From contig CAVZHA010000007.1 of the NCBI GenBank assembly GCA_963774945.1, positions 434,001-498,000 of the forward strand: a stretch of 64,000 bases of DNA. Reading direction: 5' to 3'. The DNA comes from Trebonia sp963774945. Its GTDB lineage: Bacteria; Actinomycetota; Actinomycetes; Streptosporangiales; Streptosporangiaceae. Positions within the stretch are counted from its first letter, which is position 1, and each line of letters begins with the position of its first letter. This document shows, one piece after another, positions 9,680 to 17,977 of the stretch. A program made the translations under genes and the position numbers. The notes under the pieces are model-generated. The model was not told where the DNA came from, ran no database searches, and worked only from the letters and a program-made list of their open reading frames with translations.

Positions 9680-10868
9680 CGGGTCGCTCCCGGGCTCTGG
9701 CCCTGCTGCGCGGCGGCCCGGGCGTCGAGGACGTCCCTGGCGTCGAGCGCGTCCTGGGCCGTCTGGGCCGCCCGAACGGCCTCGCGGAGCTGGTCGAACG
9801 TCGCCACGCCGACCACCCGGCCGTCGCCGTCCACGCCGATCGCGACGCCGGCGGGCGAGAGCACGGCCGCGTCGAGCGCGGCCCGCAGCGAGTCGTCGCC
9901 GACCGTGAACGTGTGCCCGAAGCCGTCGGCGGCCACGTCGTCGAGTCGGGTGTCGCCGTCCAGTCCGGCCAGGCGCTCGGCCGACACCCAGCCGCGCGGC
10001 GTCAGGTCGCGCCTCGCCGCCGACGACGAGGATCCACGGCTCCCCGGTCTTGCAGCGCGGACGCCGCCGTCGCGTCGGCGGCCAGCACCGGGCCGGCCGA
10101 CAGCGACAGCCCGTCGGTCCGGAAGAACGACAGCCGCCTGATGCCCCGGTCGAACCCGACGAACCCGGCGACGTAGTCATCGGCGGGCGCGCCGAGGAGC
10201 CGTTCCGGCGGGCCGAGCTGGGCCAGCGTGCCGTGCGGGTGGTACAGCGCCACCAGGTCGCCGACCTTGATGGCCTCCTCGATGTCGTGCGTGACCAGCA
10301 CGATCGTCTTGCGCAGCTCGTTTTGCAGCGCGATCAGCTGCTCCTGCAGCTGGCCGCGGACGACCGGGTCGACCGCGCTGAACGGCTCGTCCATCAGCAG
10401 CACGGGCGGGTCGGCCGCGAGCGCGCGGGCCACGCCGACCCGCTGCTGCTGCCCGCCGGAGAGCTGGTGCGGGTAGCGCTTGGCGAGCGCCGGGTCCAGC
10501 CCGACGGTCGTCAGCAGCTCGCGGGCGCGCGCTCGCGCCTTCGCCCGCCGCCACCCGTTGAGCACCGGCACGGTGGCGATGTTGTCCTCGACCGTCCGGT
10601 GCGGGAACAGGCCGGTCTGCTGGATGACGTAGCCGATGCCGCGGCGCAGCCGGGCCGGGTCCTGCGCCCTGATGTCGTCGCCGTTGAGCAGGATGCGGCC
10701 CTCGGACGGCTCGACCAGGCGGTTGATCATCCGCAGCGTCGTGGTCTTGCCGCACCCGCTGGGCCCGACGAGAACCATGGTCTTGCCGTCGGGCACGTCG
10801 AGGTCGAGATCGTCGACCGCTACCGTCCCGTCGGGGTACCGCTTCGTCACACCATCGAATGTGATCAA
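9676..10868 (-). CDS. Osmoprotectant ABC ATP-binding protein with CBS domains (one frame change)
   Basis: Energises the importer. The likely start is TTG 10868 (LITFDGVTKRYPDG). Walker A is GPSGCGKTT, the Q-loop VIQQTGLFPHR, the signature LSGGQQQR, Walker B VLLMDEPFSAVDP and the H-loop VTHDIEEA. After the nucleotide-binding domain come C-terminal CBS-type segments (GHTFTVGDDSLRAALDAAVL and GVAIGVDGDGRVVGVATFD). In ProV/OpuA-type importers this region senses ionic strength. Frame changes once near 10010, between the two parts. First gene of the operon order ATPase, permease, permease, binding protein, with overlapping starts and stops throughout. Confidence 0.87.
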
Positions 10869-11047
10869 CCAAAGCCCTTCCGCGCCCCCGGCAAATGCAT
10901 CCCACAACACTAACCGCGACGCCTGCGTGTAATCAGGATTTACCGTGCCGGTTGCGTTACAACGCGGTTGCGAAACCCGGTCAATCCGGCAGAGTTTCCC
11001 CACAATACGTGCAGATCATGCCGTTGGGCGAAGCGGGGCGGAGAGAC

Positions 11048-11102
11048 CGGGTCGGGGGCGGGCTGGGGGCGGGTCGGGGGCGGGTTTGGGGGCGGGTCGG
11101 GC
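11048..11102. repeat. G-rich direct repeats in the proV/gntR intergenic region
   Basis: Four imperfect units of GGGTCGGGGGCGGG type follow each other on the plus strand. The tract could form a G-quadruplex on the strand of the gntR transcript or act as a spacer between two divergent promoters. The rest of the 316-base gap holds the gntR promoter and nothing else I can name. Confidence 0.5.
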
Positions 11103-11122
11103 AGGCGTCCTCACGGAACCGG

Positions 11123-11152
11123 TTGACGCCTGGCGGGGCCGGACTTTATTGT
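11123..11152 (+). promoter_or_regulatory. Promoter of the GntR/ABC operon
   Basis: TTGACG (11123-11128) and TATTGT (11147-11152), 18 bases apart. Just downstream, 11154-11180 (CTAGTTAAC, then ACTAGGAGTCTAG) holds AT-rich half-sites that overlap the probable transcription start. This would suit autoregulation by the GntR protein encoded 33 bases later. Confidence 0.5.
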
Positions 11153-11184
11153 GCTAGTTAACTAAGACACTAGGAGTCTAGATC

Positions 11185-11595
11185 ATGATCAGCTTTCGGG
11201 TGGACTCCCGCTCCGGGGTGCCGCCGTACCTGCAGATCGTGCAGCAGGTACGGCAGGCGCTGCGGATGGGCGTGCTTGACGCGGGCGACCAGCTGCCGAC
11301 CGTGCGCGAGGTCGTCGCCGCAGTCGCGGTGAACCCGAACACGGTGCTCAAGGCCTACCGCGACCTGGAGCGCGAGGGCCTCGTCGAGGCGCGCGTTGGG
11401 CAGGGCACCTTCGTGCTGCGACGGCCGGCCGGGCCGCCGCCGACCACGCACTCCCGGCTCGGCCGGTCGCTGGCCCGGTGGGTGCGGGAAGCGCGCGAGG
11501 CCGGGCTCGACGACGAGGCGATCGAGTCGCTACTCCGGATCACGATGCAAGCAGTGGAACCGACCGACGCGTCGGGAGAGGCGGAGATCGCATGA
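11185..11595 (+). CDS. GntR-family transcriptional regulator, YtrA subfamily
   Basis: 136 residues, ATG 11185. The N-terminal winged helix-turn-helix is clear (PPYLQIVQQVRQALRMGVL, then DQLPTVREVVAAVAVNPNTV and REGLVEARVGQGTFV). The C-terminal tail is short and helical (LARWVREAREAGLDDEAIES). That length and layout mark the YtrA group of GntR regulators, which repress adjacent ABC genes. The gene ends inside the ATG of the next ABC ATPase (ATGA overlap), so regulator, ATPase and permease form one transcript. The inducing ligand is unknown; cell-envelope stress is common for this subfamily. Confidence 0.9.
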   Translation: MISFRVDSRSGVPPYLQIVQQVRQALRMGVLDAGDQLPTVREVVAAVAVNPNTVLKAYRDLEREGLVEARVGQGTFVLRRPAGPPPTTHSRLGRSLARWVREAREAGLDDEAIESLLRITMQAVEPTDASGEAEIA

Positions 11596-12554
11596 TGTCG
11601 TCCTCAGCAGGCCGGCTCGCGGCCGCCCCCGACGCCGGCGGCGCGCACGGTGCGGAGCAGGCGATCGAAACGCACGGGCTGACCAAGCAGTTCCGGCGGG
11701 TTACCGCGCTCAGCGACTGCTCGATCACCGTGCCGCCGGGCCGGATCAGCGCCCTGGTCGGCCCGAACGGGGCCGGCAAGACCACGCTGCTGCGAGTGCT
11801 GGCGGGCCTCGCCCGGCCGACCAGCGGCACGGCTGCCGTCCTCGGCGGCGCACCCCGGCAGGACCCGGCGTTCCTGGCCGAGATCGGCTACCTGGCCCAG
11901 GAAGTCCCGCTCTACCGGCGGCTTTCGGCACAGGACCACATCACGGCCGGCGCGCACCTGAACCCGCGCTGGGATGGCGCGGCGGCACGGGCGCGGCTGG
12001 GCGACCTGCGGGTGCCGCTCGGGCAGCCAGTCGGCACGCTCTCGGGCGGTCAGCGAGCCCAGGTCGCGCTCACGCTCGCGCTGGCCAAGCAGCCCCGGGT
12101 GCTGCTGCTTGACGAGCCGGTGGCCGCGCTCGACCCGCTCGCCCGGCGGCAGTTCCTGGCCACGCCGACCTCGGCCGTGGCCGACGCCGTGGACGGCCTC
12201 ACGGTACTGCTGTCCTCGCACGTGGTCGCCGACCTCGAGCGGGTCTGCGACCACATGGTCCTGATCTCCGCGTCGCGGGTGCAGCTCTGCGGTGACATCG
12301 ACGACCTGCTGGCCGAGCACAAGGTGCTGGTCGGCCCGCGCAAGGACACGTCCGCCCTGGAACGCGTGCACACGGTGGTGCAGGCGACCAGGACCGACCG
12401 GCAGTCGACGCTGCTGGTGCGGCTGGGCGGACCGGCGCTCGACCCTGCCTACCAGGTCAGCGACGTCAGTCTGGAAGACCTCGTGCTCGGCTACATGGGC
12501 GCGGACTCCGCGTCCGGCGACCCGCACCTCACTACGGTTGGAGAGAACTCATGA
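11592..12554 (+). CDS. ABC transporter ATP-binding protein (YtrB-like)
   Basis: 320 residues from ATG 11592. Walker A is GPNGAGKTT, the Q-loop region IGYLAQEVPLYRRLS, the signature LSGGQRAQVAL, Walker B VLLLDEPVAALDP and the H-loop LLSSHVVADLERV. A C-terminal extension of about 90 residues (LERVHTVVQATRTD to SLEDLVLGYMG) is typical of ATPases paired with small efflux or antibiotic-response permeases. It is overlapped by the regulator upstream and overlaps the permease downstream by four bases. Together they make a self-regulated two-component ABC exporter. Substrate unknown. Confidence 0.88.
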   Translation: MMSSSAGRLAAAPDAGGAHGAEQAIETHGLTKQFRRVTALSDCSITVPPGRISALVGPNGAGKTTLLRVLAGLARPTSGTAAVLGGAPRQDPAFLAEIGYLAQEVPLYRRLSAQDHITAGAHLNPRWDGAAARARLGDLRVPLGQPVGTLSGGQRAQVALTLALAKQPRVLLLDEPVAALDPLARRQFLATPTSAVADAVDGLTVLLSSHVVADLERVCDHMVLISASRVQLCGDIDDLLAEHKVLVGPRKDTSALERVHTVVQATRTDRQSTLLVRLGGPALDPAYQVSDVSLEDLVLGYMGADSASGDPHLTTVGENS

Positions 12555-13597
12555 CCTGGCTCCTGTGGCGGCAGTACCGCCTGCAGGCGGCGATCGCGGC
12601 CGGGCTGCTGGCCGTGTTCGCACTGCTGCTGCTGGTCACCGGGGTGCAGATGGCGTCCCAGTGGCATTCCGCCCTCAGCGCGTGCACGGCCGATCACTCC
12701 TGCGGTTCCCTGGCGGGCTCGCTGTCCCTGGGCAACCACGCCGTCTACGACCTGACCATCTTCAGCCTGGCCGTGCCCGCGGTGATCGGGCTGTTGATCG
12801 GCGCGCCGGCCGTCGCGGGCGAGGTCGAAACCGGCGCCACCAACTTCGCCTGGACGCAAAGCGTCACCCGCGGGCGCTGGCTGCTGGCCAAGGCCGGCTG
12901 GCTGCTGTTCGCCGCCGCGGTCTGGGGCGGCTGCGTCTCCGCCCTCGTCACCTGGTGGTCGGGACCGCGCAACGCGCTCTACGGCAACGCGCTGCAGCCC
13001 AACGACTTCGACATGCAGGGCATCGCGCCGGTCGGCTACGCGCTGTTCGGGATGGCGCTCGGCATTGCGGCGGGCGCGCTGCTGCGACGGACCCTGCCGG
13101 CCATCGCCGTCACCCTGGCCTCGTTCGTCGGCGTGCGCGTGGTGGTCGCCCAGGTCCTCCGTGCGCACTACATGACCGCGGTTACCACTTACTACAGCGT
13201 GACCACCAATTGGACGCCGGCCTCGGGATCCTGGGTGCTCGGCGGCGGCGTGATCGACAAGTCGGGCCAGGTCCTCGCGGTCCCGGACATCGTCGTGAGC
13301 CAGAACGGCGTCCCCAGCGTGATCCAGGGGGTACCGGTGAGCGACCTCCCGGCTGCCTGCAAGGCGCTGGTTTCGGCCGCCGTCGGGACTGTGACTCGCG
13401 CCACCCCGAACGGTGGCGGGACGCCTATGAGCCGCCTCGCCTCCTGCATCGCGTCGGCCGGCTTCCGGCAGTTCACCATCTACCAGCCGACCAGCCGCTT
13501 CTGGGCGTTCCAGTCGATCGAGACGGTCATCTTCCTGGCGCTCGGGGCCGCGCTGGTCGCGATCGCCTTCGCCGTCGTCCGCCGCCGCGACGCGTGA
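12551..13597 (+). CDS. ABC transporter permease (ABC-2-like)
   Basis: 348 residues, ATG 12551 inside the preceding stop. About six membrane helices are visible: AAGLLAVFALLLLVTGVQMA, LAVPAVIGLLIGAPAVAG, AGWLLFAAAVWGGCVSALV, GYALFGMALGIAAGALL, LPAIAVTLASFVGVRVVVA and the last near VIFLALGAALVAIAFAVV. A loop of about 120 residues between the last two helices (YYSVTTNWTPASGSWVLGG and onward) contains three cysteines and probably faces outside. It begins MTWLLWRQYRLQ, a common opening of these permeases. Partner of the ATPase directly upstream. Confidence 0.85.
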   Translation: MTWLLWRQYRLQAAIAAGLLAVFALLLLVTGVQMASQWHSALSACTADHSCGSLAGSLSLGNHAVYDLTIFSLAVPAVIGLLIGAPAVAGEVETGATNFAWTQSVTRGRWLLAKAGWLLFAAAVWGGCVSALVTWWSGPRNALYGNALQPNDFDMQGIAPVGYALFGMALGIAAGALLRRTLPAIAVTLASFVGVRVVVAQVLRAHYMTAVTTYYSVTTNWTPASGSWVLGGGVIDKSGQVLAVPDIVVSQNGVPSVIQGVPVSDLPAACKALVSAAVGTVTRATPNGGGTPMSRLASCIASAGFRQFTIYQPTSRFWAFQSIETVIFLALGAALVAIAFAVVRRRDA

Positions 13598-13641
13598 CGA
13601 GGGGCAGCGGGCGACGGGGTCGGGAAGGGCGAGGGGGCCGG

Positions 13642-14160
13642 TCACAGCACCGCAACGCGTGCCTTCAAGGCAGAGCGGGCCGCGAGTCGGCCGGCCGGCG
13701 GCTCGAAGTCGTAGGTTCCCTCGTCGCTCAGCCACACCGGGATTCGCGGGCCGTGCGGGGTGCGGAGCTGAACCGGCACCAGCCGCGGGTTCTCCCACGG
13801 CTGCAACCAGATCCCGCGGTCGTGCAGGTCCTGGTCGCGCTGCTCGCACAGCCGGTGGCACCCGCCAGGGCTGGCGGCCGATCCGCACAGCAGGCTGAAG
13901 CTCCACAGGGCGTTCGCCCCGGCGCGGGAGACGCCTCCGGCGTCGCGCGCGACGCGGGGCTGGATCGAGTACGGCCGTCCGATGACGCTGCTCCCGCAGC
14001 TCTCGCAGCAGCCGAACGCGCGGGCGAAGACCAGGCGGCAAACCCTCGCCGATGGGCCGACGTCCGCCGATGATCTCGTCGGCACCCGTCGCGACCAGTC
14101 CGCTGCCTGCGGCAATCCGGTCCGGCGGAGCGGGGAGAGGTGCCTGCGCCGGTCCGTCAT
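13642..14160 (-). CDS. HNH endonuclease-like protein
   Basis: 172 residues. The core reads CCESCGSSVIGRPYSIQPRV, then NALWSFSLLCGSAASPGGCH, then DRGIWLQPWENP. This is the layout of small actinobacterial and phage HNH proteins: CxxC, a basic segment, NLLLLCG-like, C-H, and a final W-x2-P. The middle histidine pair expected in the RxxxH segment reads SIQPRV here, so a catalytic histidine seems replaced. No mobile-element neighbour is seen. It converges with the ABC permease gene 44 bases away. Function, if any, would be DNA cleavage or binding. Confidence 0.6.
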   Translation of the reverse strand: MTDRRRHLSPLRRTGLPQAADWSRRVPTRSSADVGPSARVCRLVFARAFGCCESCGSSVIGRPYSIQPRVARDAGGVSRAGANALWSFSLLCGSAASPGGCHRLCEQRDQDLHDRGIWLQPWENPRLVPVQLRTPHGPRIPVWLSDEGTYDFEPPAGRLAARSALKARVAVL

Positions 14161-14277
14161 GACGGGTCAGCCTCGCGAGCGGCGGCGCAGATCTCACAAA
14201 CTGTATTCATGCTGATAAATCATGCAATGAACTCATCCGACCAGGGTGGATGCCCGAAATTACGGCCTGTCTACGCG

Positions 14278-14309
14278 ATGTCATGAAACTATACGTTTTG
14301 TCGTGACAT
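14278..14309. promoter_or_regulatory. Inverted repeat upstream of the VOC gene
   Basis: ATGTCATGA (14278-14286) and TCGTGACAT (14301-14309) match at eight of nine positions in inverted orientation. They flank an AT-rich spacer that contains TATACG. The site lies 18 bases before the VOC start and could be an operator overlapping its promoter. Confidence 0.4.
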
Positions 14310-15977
14310 TCCACGCGGAGGGAACGCATGGGTGGGGAGCCGGTGATCGATTGGATTGAGGTCACCATTGACTGCGGGAACGTGGGCGTAGTGGCGGAGT
14401 TCTGGCGGCGGCTCCTGGGGCTCGATCGGCTGGAGGAGCCGCTCCCCGGCTGGGCCCGCGCCGCGCCGACCGTGCCCGGCGGGCCCGCCCTGACGTTCCA
14501 GCCGGTGCCGGAGCCGAAGGTCGGCAAGTCGCGGGTCCATCTCGACCTGCGCACCGGCGATCTGGCCGCCGCGCTGGCCAGGATCCGCGCGCTCGGCGGC
14601 GACTGGACCGGCGAGGTCCACGTCTACGACGAGGGTACGGTCGCGGTGATGGCCGACCCCGAAGGCACCGAATTCTGCCTGCTCGGACCGCCCGGATCCG
14701 TGATCCGGTAGCGCCGTCAGGGCCTGGCCGGCGACCAGCGCCGGAGTGCGCCGCAGCCAGGCCGCCAGCAGCCCGGAGATGACGACCAGGGCGAGGGACA
14801 AGGACACCACGGCAGGCCAGCCGCCGATCGTCCAAGCGTGTCCGGCCAGGTTGCCGAAGACCGACGAGCCCAGGTAGTAGGCGAACAGGTAGAGCGATGC
14901 GGCCTGCGCGGAGGCGACCCCGCCGGCGTGCGCCCGGACCGGCACCCAGCTGCTGGCCACGCCGTGCACGGCGAAGAACCCGGCCGTCATCACCGCCAGG
15001 CCGGCCGCGATGCACGGCAGGCTGGCCGGCAGCGTCAGCAGCACCCCGGCCGCGGTGATGAGGCAGCCGACCGGCACGACCGCGCGGCGGGAGAAGCGCT
15101 CGGCCAGCCGCCCGGCGATCGCCGAGCTGACCGTGCCGATCGCGTAGACCAGGAACACGAGGCCCGCCGCGGCGACGCTCAGGCCGAACGGCGCGGCGGT
15201 GAGCCGGAACCCCATCACGTTGTAGACGCCCACGAACGCGCCCATGCAGCAGGCCCCGATCCCGTAGAGCGCCAGCAGCCCCGGGTCGGCGACCGCGCCC
15301 TTGAGCATGAGCGCCAGCTGGCGGGGGCGCGCGGGGGCGGGCGTGAAGTTGCGCGACGCCGGGAGTGTGACCGCCACGAGCCCTGCGCAGAGCAGCCCGA
15401 GCAGCGCGACCGAAGCCAGCGCCCAGCGCCAGCCCGCGACGTCGGCGACCGCGCCGGTGAGCAGGCGGCCGGTCATCCCGCCGAGCGCATTGCCGCCGAT
15501 GTAGAGGCCCGCCGCGCGAGCGTAGGTGTCGGGATGCAGTTCCTCGCGCAGGTAGGCGGTGGCGGCGGCGGGCAGCCCGGCCAGCGCGACGCCCTGCAGC
15601 AGCCGCAGGATGAGGAGCCAACTCCAGCTCGGAGCGGCGGCGCAGGCAAGCGCCACGACACCGGACGCGATCACCGAGCAGCGGATGAGCCCGGTCCGCC
15701 CGAGCACCTCGGAGGCGGGTCCGGCCGCCAGCAGCGCGACCCCGAGGCCGGCCGTGGTCAGGGAGAGCGACAGCGTGCTCTGCGCGGCCGACACCGAGAA
15801 GGAACGGGCGAGCTCCGGCAGCAGCGCCTGGGTGCTGTACAGCAGCGCGAACGTCGCCACCCCGGCCGCGAACAGGGCGACCGCGATGCGCCGGTAGCCC
15901 GGCTGGCCGGACCGGTAGCCCGCAAACCCGGTCGCCGGCCGTCGTGCGACGGGCGTCGTGTGCGCGGGAGTGGTCAC
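14289..15977 (-). CDS. MFS transporter, YnfM/arabinose-efflux type (3' end probably misread)
   Basis: Twelve-helix drug/metabolite exporter. The first 420 residues are clean MFS: VALFAAGVATFALLYSTQAL, ELARSFSVSAAQSTLSL, ASEVLGRTGLIR (loop 2-3 motif), LLQGVALAGLPAAATAYL, RLLTGAVADVAGWRWALASV, and so on to VVISGLLAAWLRRTP. The frame then continues for 140 more codons, antisense to the VOC gene, with low-complexity content. One base change near 14720 would end the protein at TGA about 14716 (LVAG plus one or two residues), which matches the family length. I take the true gene as about 14716-15977. It diverges from a LysR regulator with a matching operator between them. Confidence 0.83.
   Translation of the reverse strand: MTTPAHTTPVARRPATGFAGYRSGQPGYRRIAVALFAAGVATFALLYSTQALLPELARSFSVSAAQSTLSLSLTTAGLGVALLAAGPASEVLGRTGLIRCSVIASGVVALACAAAPSWSWLLILRLLQGVALAGLPAAATAYLREELHPDTYARAAGLYIGGNALGGMTGRLLTGAVADVAGWRWALASVALLGLLCAGLVAVTLPASRNFTPAPARPRQLALMLKGAVADPGLLALYGIGACCMGAFVGVYNVMGFRLTAAPFGLSVAAAGLVFLVYAIGTVSSAIAGRLAERFSRRAVVPVGCLITAAGVLLTLPASLPCIAAGLAVMTAGFFAVHGVASSWVPVRAHAGGVASAQAASLYLFAYYLGSSVFGNLAGHAWTIGGWPAVVSLSLALVVISGLLAAWLRRTPALVAGQALTALPDHGSGRSEQAEFGAFGVGHHRDRTLVVDVDLAGPVAAERADPGQRGGQIAGAQVEMDPRLADLRLRHRLERQGGPAGHGRRGAGPAGERLLQPIEPQEPPPELRHYAHVPAVNGDLNPIDHRLPTHAFPPRGMSRQNV
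14328..14711 (+). CDS. VOC-family (glyoxalase-like) protein
   Basis: 127 residues, ATG 14328 with GGAGGGA six bases upstream. It holds one complete vicinal-oxygen-chelate domain: DWIEVTIDCGNVGVVAEFWR, RLLGLDRLEEPL, KSRVHLDLRTGDLAAALARI and a final ADPEGTEFCLLGP. The His in VHLDL and the Glu in GTEFC sit at the usual metal positions. Such proteins include dioxygenases, isomerases and resistance proteins, so no reaction is assigned. It shares its DNA with the 3' extension of the MFS frame on the other strand. I believe the VOC gene is the real occupant here. Confidence 0.8.
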   Translation: MGGEPVIDWIEVTIDCGNVGVVAEFWRRLLGLDRLEEPLPGWARAAPTVPGGPALTFQPVPEPKVGKSRVHLDLRTGDLAAALARIRALGGDWTGEVHVYDEGTVAVMADPEGTEFCLLGPPGSVIR

Positions 15978-16034
15978 CGCTCCACTCTGCGGCGGCCCAA
16001 TTCATACGTCAAATGCATGTCTTTCATGTCGTCA

Positions 16035-16049
16035 ATACGCATTACGTAT
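16035..16049. promoter_or_regulatory. LysR-type operator between the MFS and LysR genes
   Basis: ATAC-N7-GTAT, a perfect dyad containing the T-N11-A signature of LysR-type binding sites (ATACGCATTACGTAT). It lies 5 bases before the lysR start and 58 bases from the divergent MFS start. That is the usual place for autorepression plus activation of the divergent target. Confidence 0.65.
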
Positions 16050-16054
16050 ACTCA

Positions 16055-16936
16055 ATGGTTATGGACATCGATGAGTTTCGGCGGCTCCTCGTCCTGGCCG
16101 AATACGAGCGGATCACCGACGCCGCCGAGGTCCTGCAGATGAGCCAGCCGACGCTGTCCCGGCTGCTCGCCCGGGCGGAGCACGAGCTCGGGACGCGGCT
16201 GTTCGAGCGGGACGCGGCCGGGGCGCGGCCCAATCCCTACGGCGAGGTGATGCTCGCCGCCGCCAGGGACATCACCCGCCGCTACGACCAGCTCCGCGAT
16301 GACCTGGCCACCCTGCTCGACCCGGAGACGGGGACGGTCCGGCTCGCGTTCATGGACTCGATGGCGACCTCGCTGGTGCCGCGCATCCTGCGTGACTTTC
16401 GCCGCGAGGCACCGCACGTCCGGGTCGCGCTGCAGCAGAAGCCCGGTCACGAGATGCTGCCCGATCTCGCCTCGGGCCGGACCGAGCTGGCGATCATCGC
16501 GCCGCGGCCCGCAGGCCCGTACGGCTGGCTGCCGCTGCAGCGGCAGCGCCTGGTGCTCATCGTCCCGGCCGGGCACCGGCTCGCCGCCCGCCGCCGGGCG
16601 CGGCTGGACGAGCTGGCGGACGAGGACTTCGTCACCGTGCCGACCGGGTTCGGGTTCCGCTCGCTGATCGACGACCTGCTGGCGGCCGACGGCGCGTCGG
16701 TCCGGGTCGCGTTCGAAAGCCCCGACATGGCCGCCATCGAAGGGCTGGTCGGGGCCGGTCTCGGCGTGGCGATCCTGCCCGAGCGGTTCGCCGGCGTCTC
16801 CGGCACCGTCGGCGTCGACCTCGCCGCCGTGCACGCCGAGCGGATCGTCGGCCTCACCTGGCGGACCGACCGCGAACTGCCGCCGACTGCCGCCAGGCTG
16901 CTGGAGTTCCTGTCCCGCACCGGGCCATTCGACTAA
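16055..16936 (+). CDS. LysR-family transcriptional regulator
   Basis: 293 residues, ATG 16055 (or 16061). The N-terminal winged helix reads FRRLLVLAEYERITDAAEVL, then QMSQPTLSRLLARAEHELGT and RLFERDAAGARPNPYGEVM. The effector domain follows (GTVRLAFMDSMATSLVPRIL, RTELAIIAPRP, GAGLGVAILPERF). It diverges from the MFS exporter and probably controls it in response to the exported compound. The site at 16035-16049 supports this. Confidence 0.92.
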   Translation: MVMDIDEFRRLLVLAEYERITDAAEVLQMSQPTLSRLLARAEHELGTRLFERDAAGARPNPYGEVMLAAARDITRRYDQLRDDLATLLDPETGTVRLAFMDSMATSLVPRILRDFRREAPHVRVALQQKPGHEMLPDLASGRTELAIIAPRPAGPYGWLPLQRQRLVLIVPAGHRLAARRRARLDELADEDFVTVPTGFGFRSLIDDLLAADGASVRVAFESPDMAAIEGLVGAGLGVAILPERFAGVSGTVGVDLAAVHAERIVGLTWRTDRELPPTAARLLEFLSRTGPFD

Positions 16937-16948
16937 GACCGAACGCGG

Positions 16949-17281
16949 CTACTTGCAAGCCCGAACGCCGACGGCGGCGCCCGCGAGGAGCAACGCCAAC
17001 CCGATGAGGACGCCCGAGAACAGCGGGAGGCCGAACACGTGCTTGGGCACGACCATGGCCAGCGCGGCCCCCAGGATCATGACCCCGCCGCCCGCGCCCG
17101 CGTACGGCGCGGCCGCCTTGTTGGCTACCGCGAACGCCTCGTCACTGCGCATGGTCGAGGGCGTCCGAACCCCGACGGGCCGGCCACGGTCGAGCCGCCC
17201 CTGCCAGCTGACGACCGCGACCCAGATCAGCACGCAACCGGCGGCGATCACGATCGCCCCGACAAGGAACACCGGTGCCAT
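16949..17281 (-). CDS. SdpI-family membrane protein
   Basis: 110 residues from ATG 17281. Three membrane helices are visible: FLVGAIVIAAGCVLIWVAVV, then PYAGAGGGVMILGAALAMVV and LFSGVLIGLALLLAGAAVGV. Between the first two lies GRPVGVRTPSTMRSDEAFAVAN, the hallmark of SdpI-like proteins (a VGVRTP-x-[ST] turn then W/A-x2-AN). SdpI confers immunity to the SdpC toxin in Bacillus, but no toxin gene is nearby and most actinobacterial members are uncharacterised. Convergent with lysR. Confidence 0.8.
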   Translation of the reverse strand: MAPVFLVGAIVIAAGCVLIWVAVVSWQGRLDRGRPVGVRTPSTMRSDEAFAVANKAAAPYAGAGGGVMILGAALAMVVPKHVFGLPLFSGVLIGLALLLAGAAVGVRACK

Positions 17282-17435
17282 GGTCGCGCCGCCCTTCAAT
17301 CAGCTACGGCGCTCAACTTACCGCCCCGTTCCTCCCCCGGCGAGAGGGCGCGATACCTCAGCCGGCGGGCAGCGCCAGTGCGGCGCGATTGACGAATGAA
17401 CCCGGGTTCCTGAACCGGTGTGCGAGTCTTTTCTG

Positions 17436-17801
17436 ATGGAGAACGATCTTGCGGACCGGCTGCGCGCGATCTGCATGGCGCTGCCCGAGGTGACCGAGCG
17501 GCCCAGCCACGGCGCGCCGACCTGGTTCGTCCGCGACAAGAAATCGTTCGTGACCCTGTGGGCCGACGGCCACCACGACAACCACTTCGCTCACCTGTGG
17601 TGCGCCGGCCTGCCCGGCGCGCAGACGTCGCTGATCGCGGCCGACCCCGACCGCTTCTTCCGCCCGCCCTACGTCGGCGGTCGCGGCTGGATCGGCGTCC
17701 GCCTGGACGCGCCGCTTCCCGTCGACTGGACCGAGATCGCCGAGCTGTGCGAAGACGCTTATCGGTCGGTCGCCCCGGCCGGCCTCATCGCCAAGCTCTA
17801 A
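17436..17801 (+). CDS. MmcQ/YjbR family protein
   Basis: 121 residues from ATG 17436 (a GTG at 17418 is possible). It reads LRAICMALPEVTERPSHGAP, TWFVRDKKSFVTLWADGHHD, DRFFRPPYVGGRGWIGVRLD and a final helical segment. Family marks are LPEV-x3-HG, the F-x2-PPY-x-G-x-G-W-x-G-V-x-L block, and the compact alpha/beta fold. YjbR-like proteins have a DNA-binding-like fold of unclear function. No partner gene is evident. Confidence 0.85.
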   Translation: MENDLADRLRAICMALPEVTERPSHGAPTWFVRDKKSFVTLWADGHHDNHFAHLWCAGLPGAQTSLIAADPDRFFRPPYVGGRGWIGVRLDAPLPVDWTEIAELCEDAYRSVAPAGLIAKL

Positions 17802-17860
17802 CTGAACGCCGGGCCCGGGCAGCTACCGGCCGGACCCCCGCTCGTCCATCGACTCCCCTT

Positions 17861-17881
17861 AGAACAACTAATAGTTGTTCT
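17861..17881. promoter_or_regulatory. Perfect 21-bp palindromic operator
   Basis: Arms AGAACAACTA (17861-17870) and TAGTTGTTCT (17872-17881) surround one central base. An extra half-like GAATGTTGTTTG follows at about 17891. The region is much more AT-rich than its surroundings and lies 97 bases before the acetyltransferase start. The AACAACTA/TAGTTGTT arms resemble MarR/OhrR-type boxes. The regulator is not encoded next door. Confidence 0.6.
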
Positions 17882-17977
17882 GAGCTCACCGAATGTTGTT
17901 TGCATAGGGGAGATTACACAGATGTAATGCCGGTGTGCCGCCACCGACAGCCGCCGACCAGCTGGAGTATTAAGTCC

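Noticed and set aside
13642..14160. Prophage or integrated element around the HNH gene
   Set aside because: No integrase, terminase, portal or attachment-site repeats are visible, and neighbours are ordinary chromosomal genes.
12491..14197. A 568-codon minus-strand frame over the ABC permease
   Set aside because: It runs opposite a membrane protein with a clear operon position and shows no domain, only charged low-complexity sequence.
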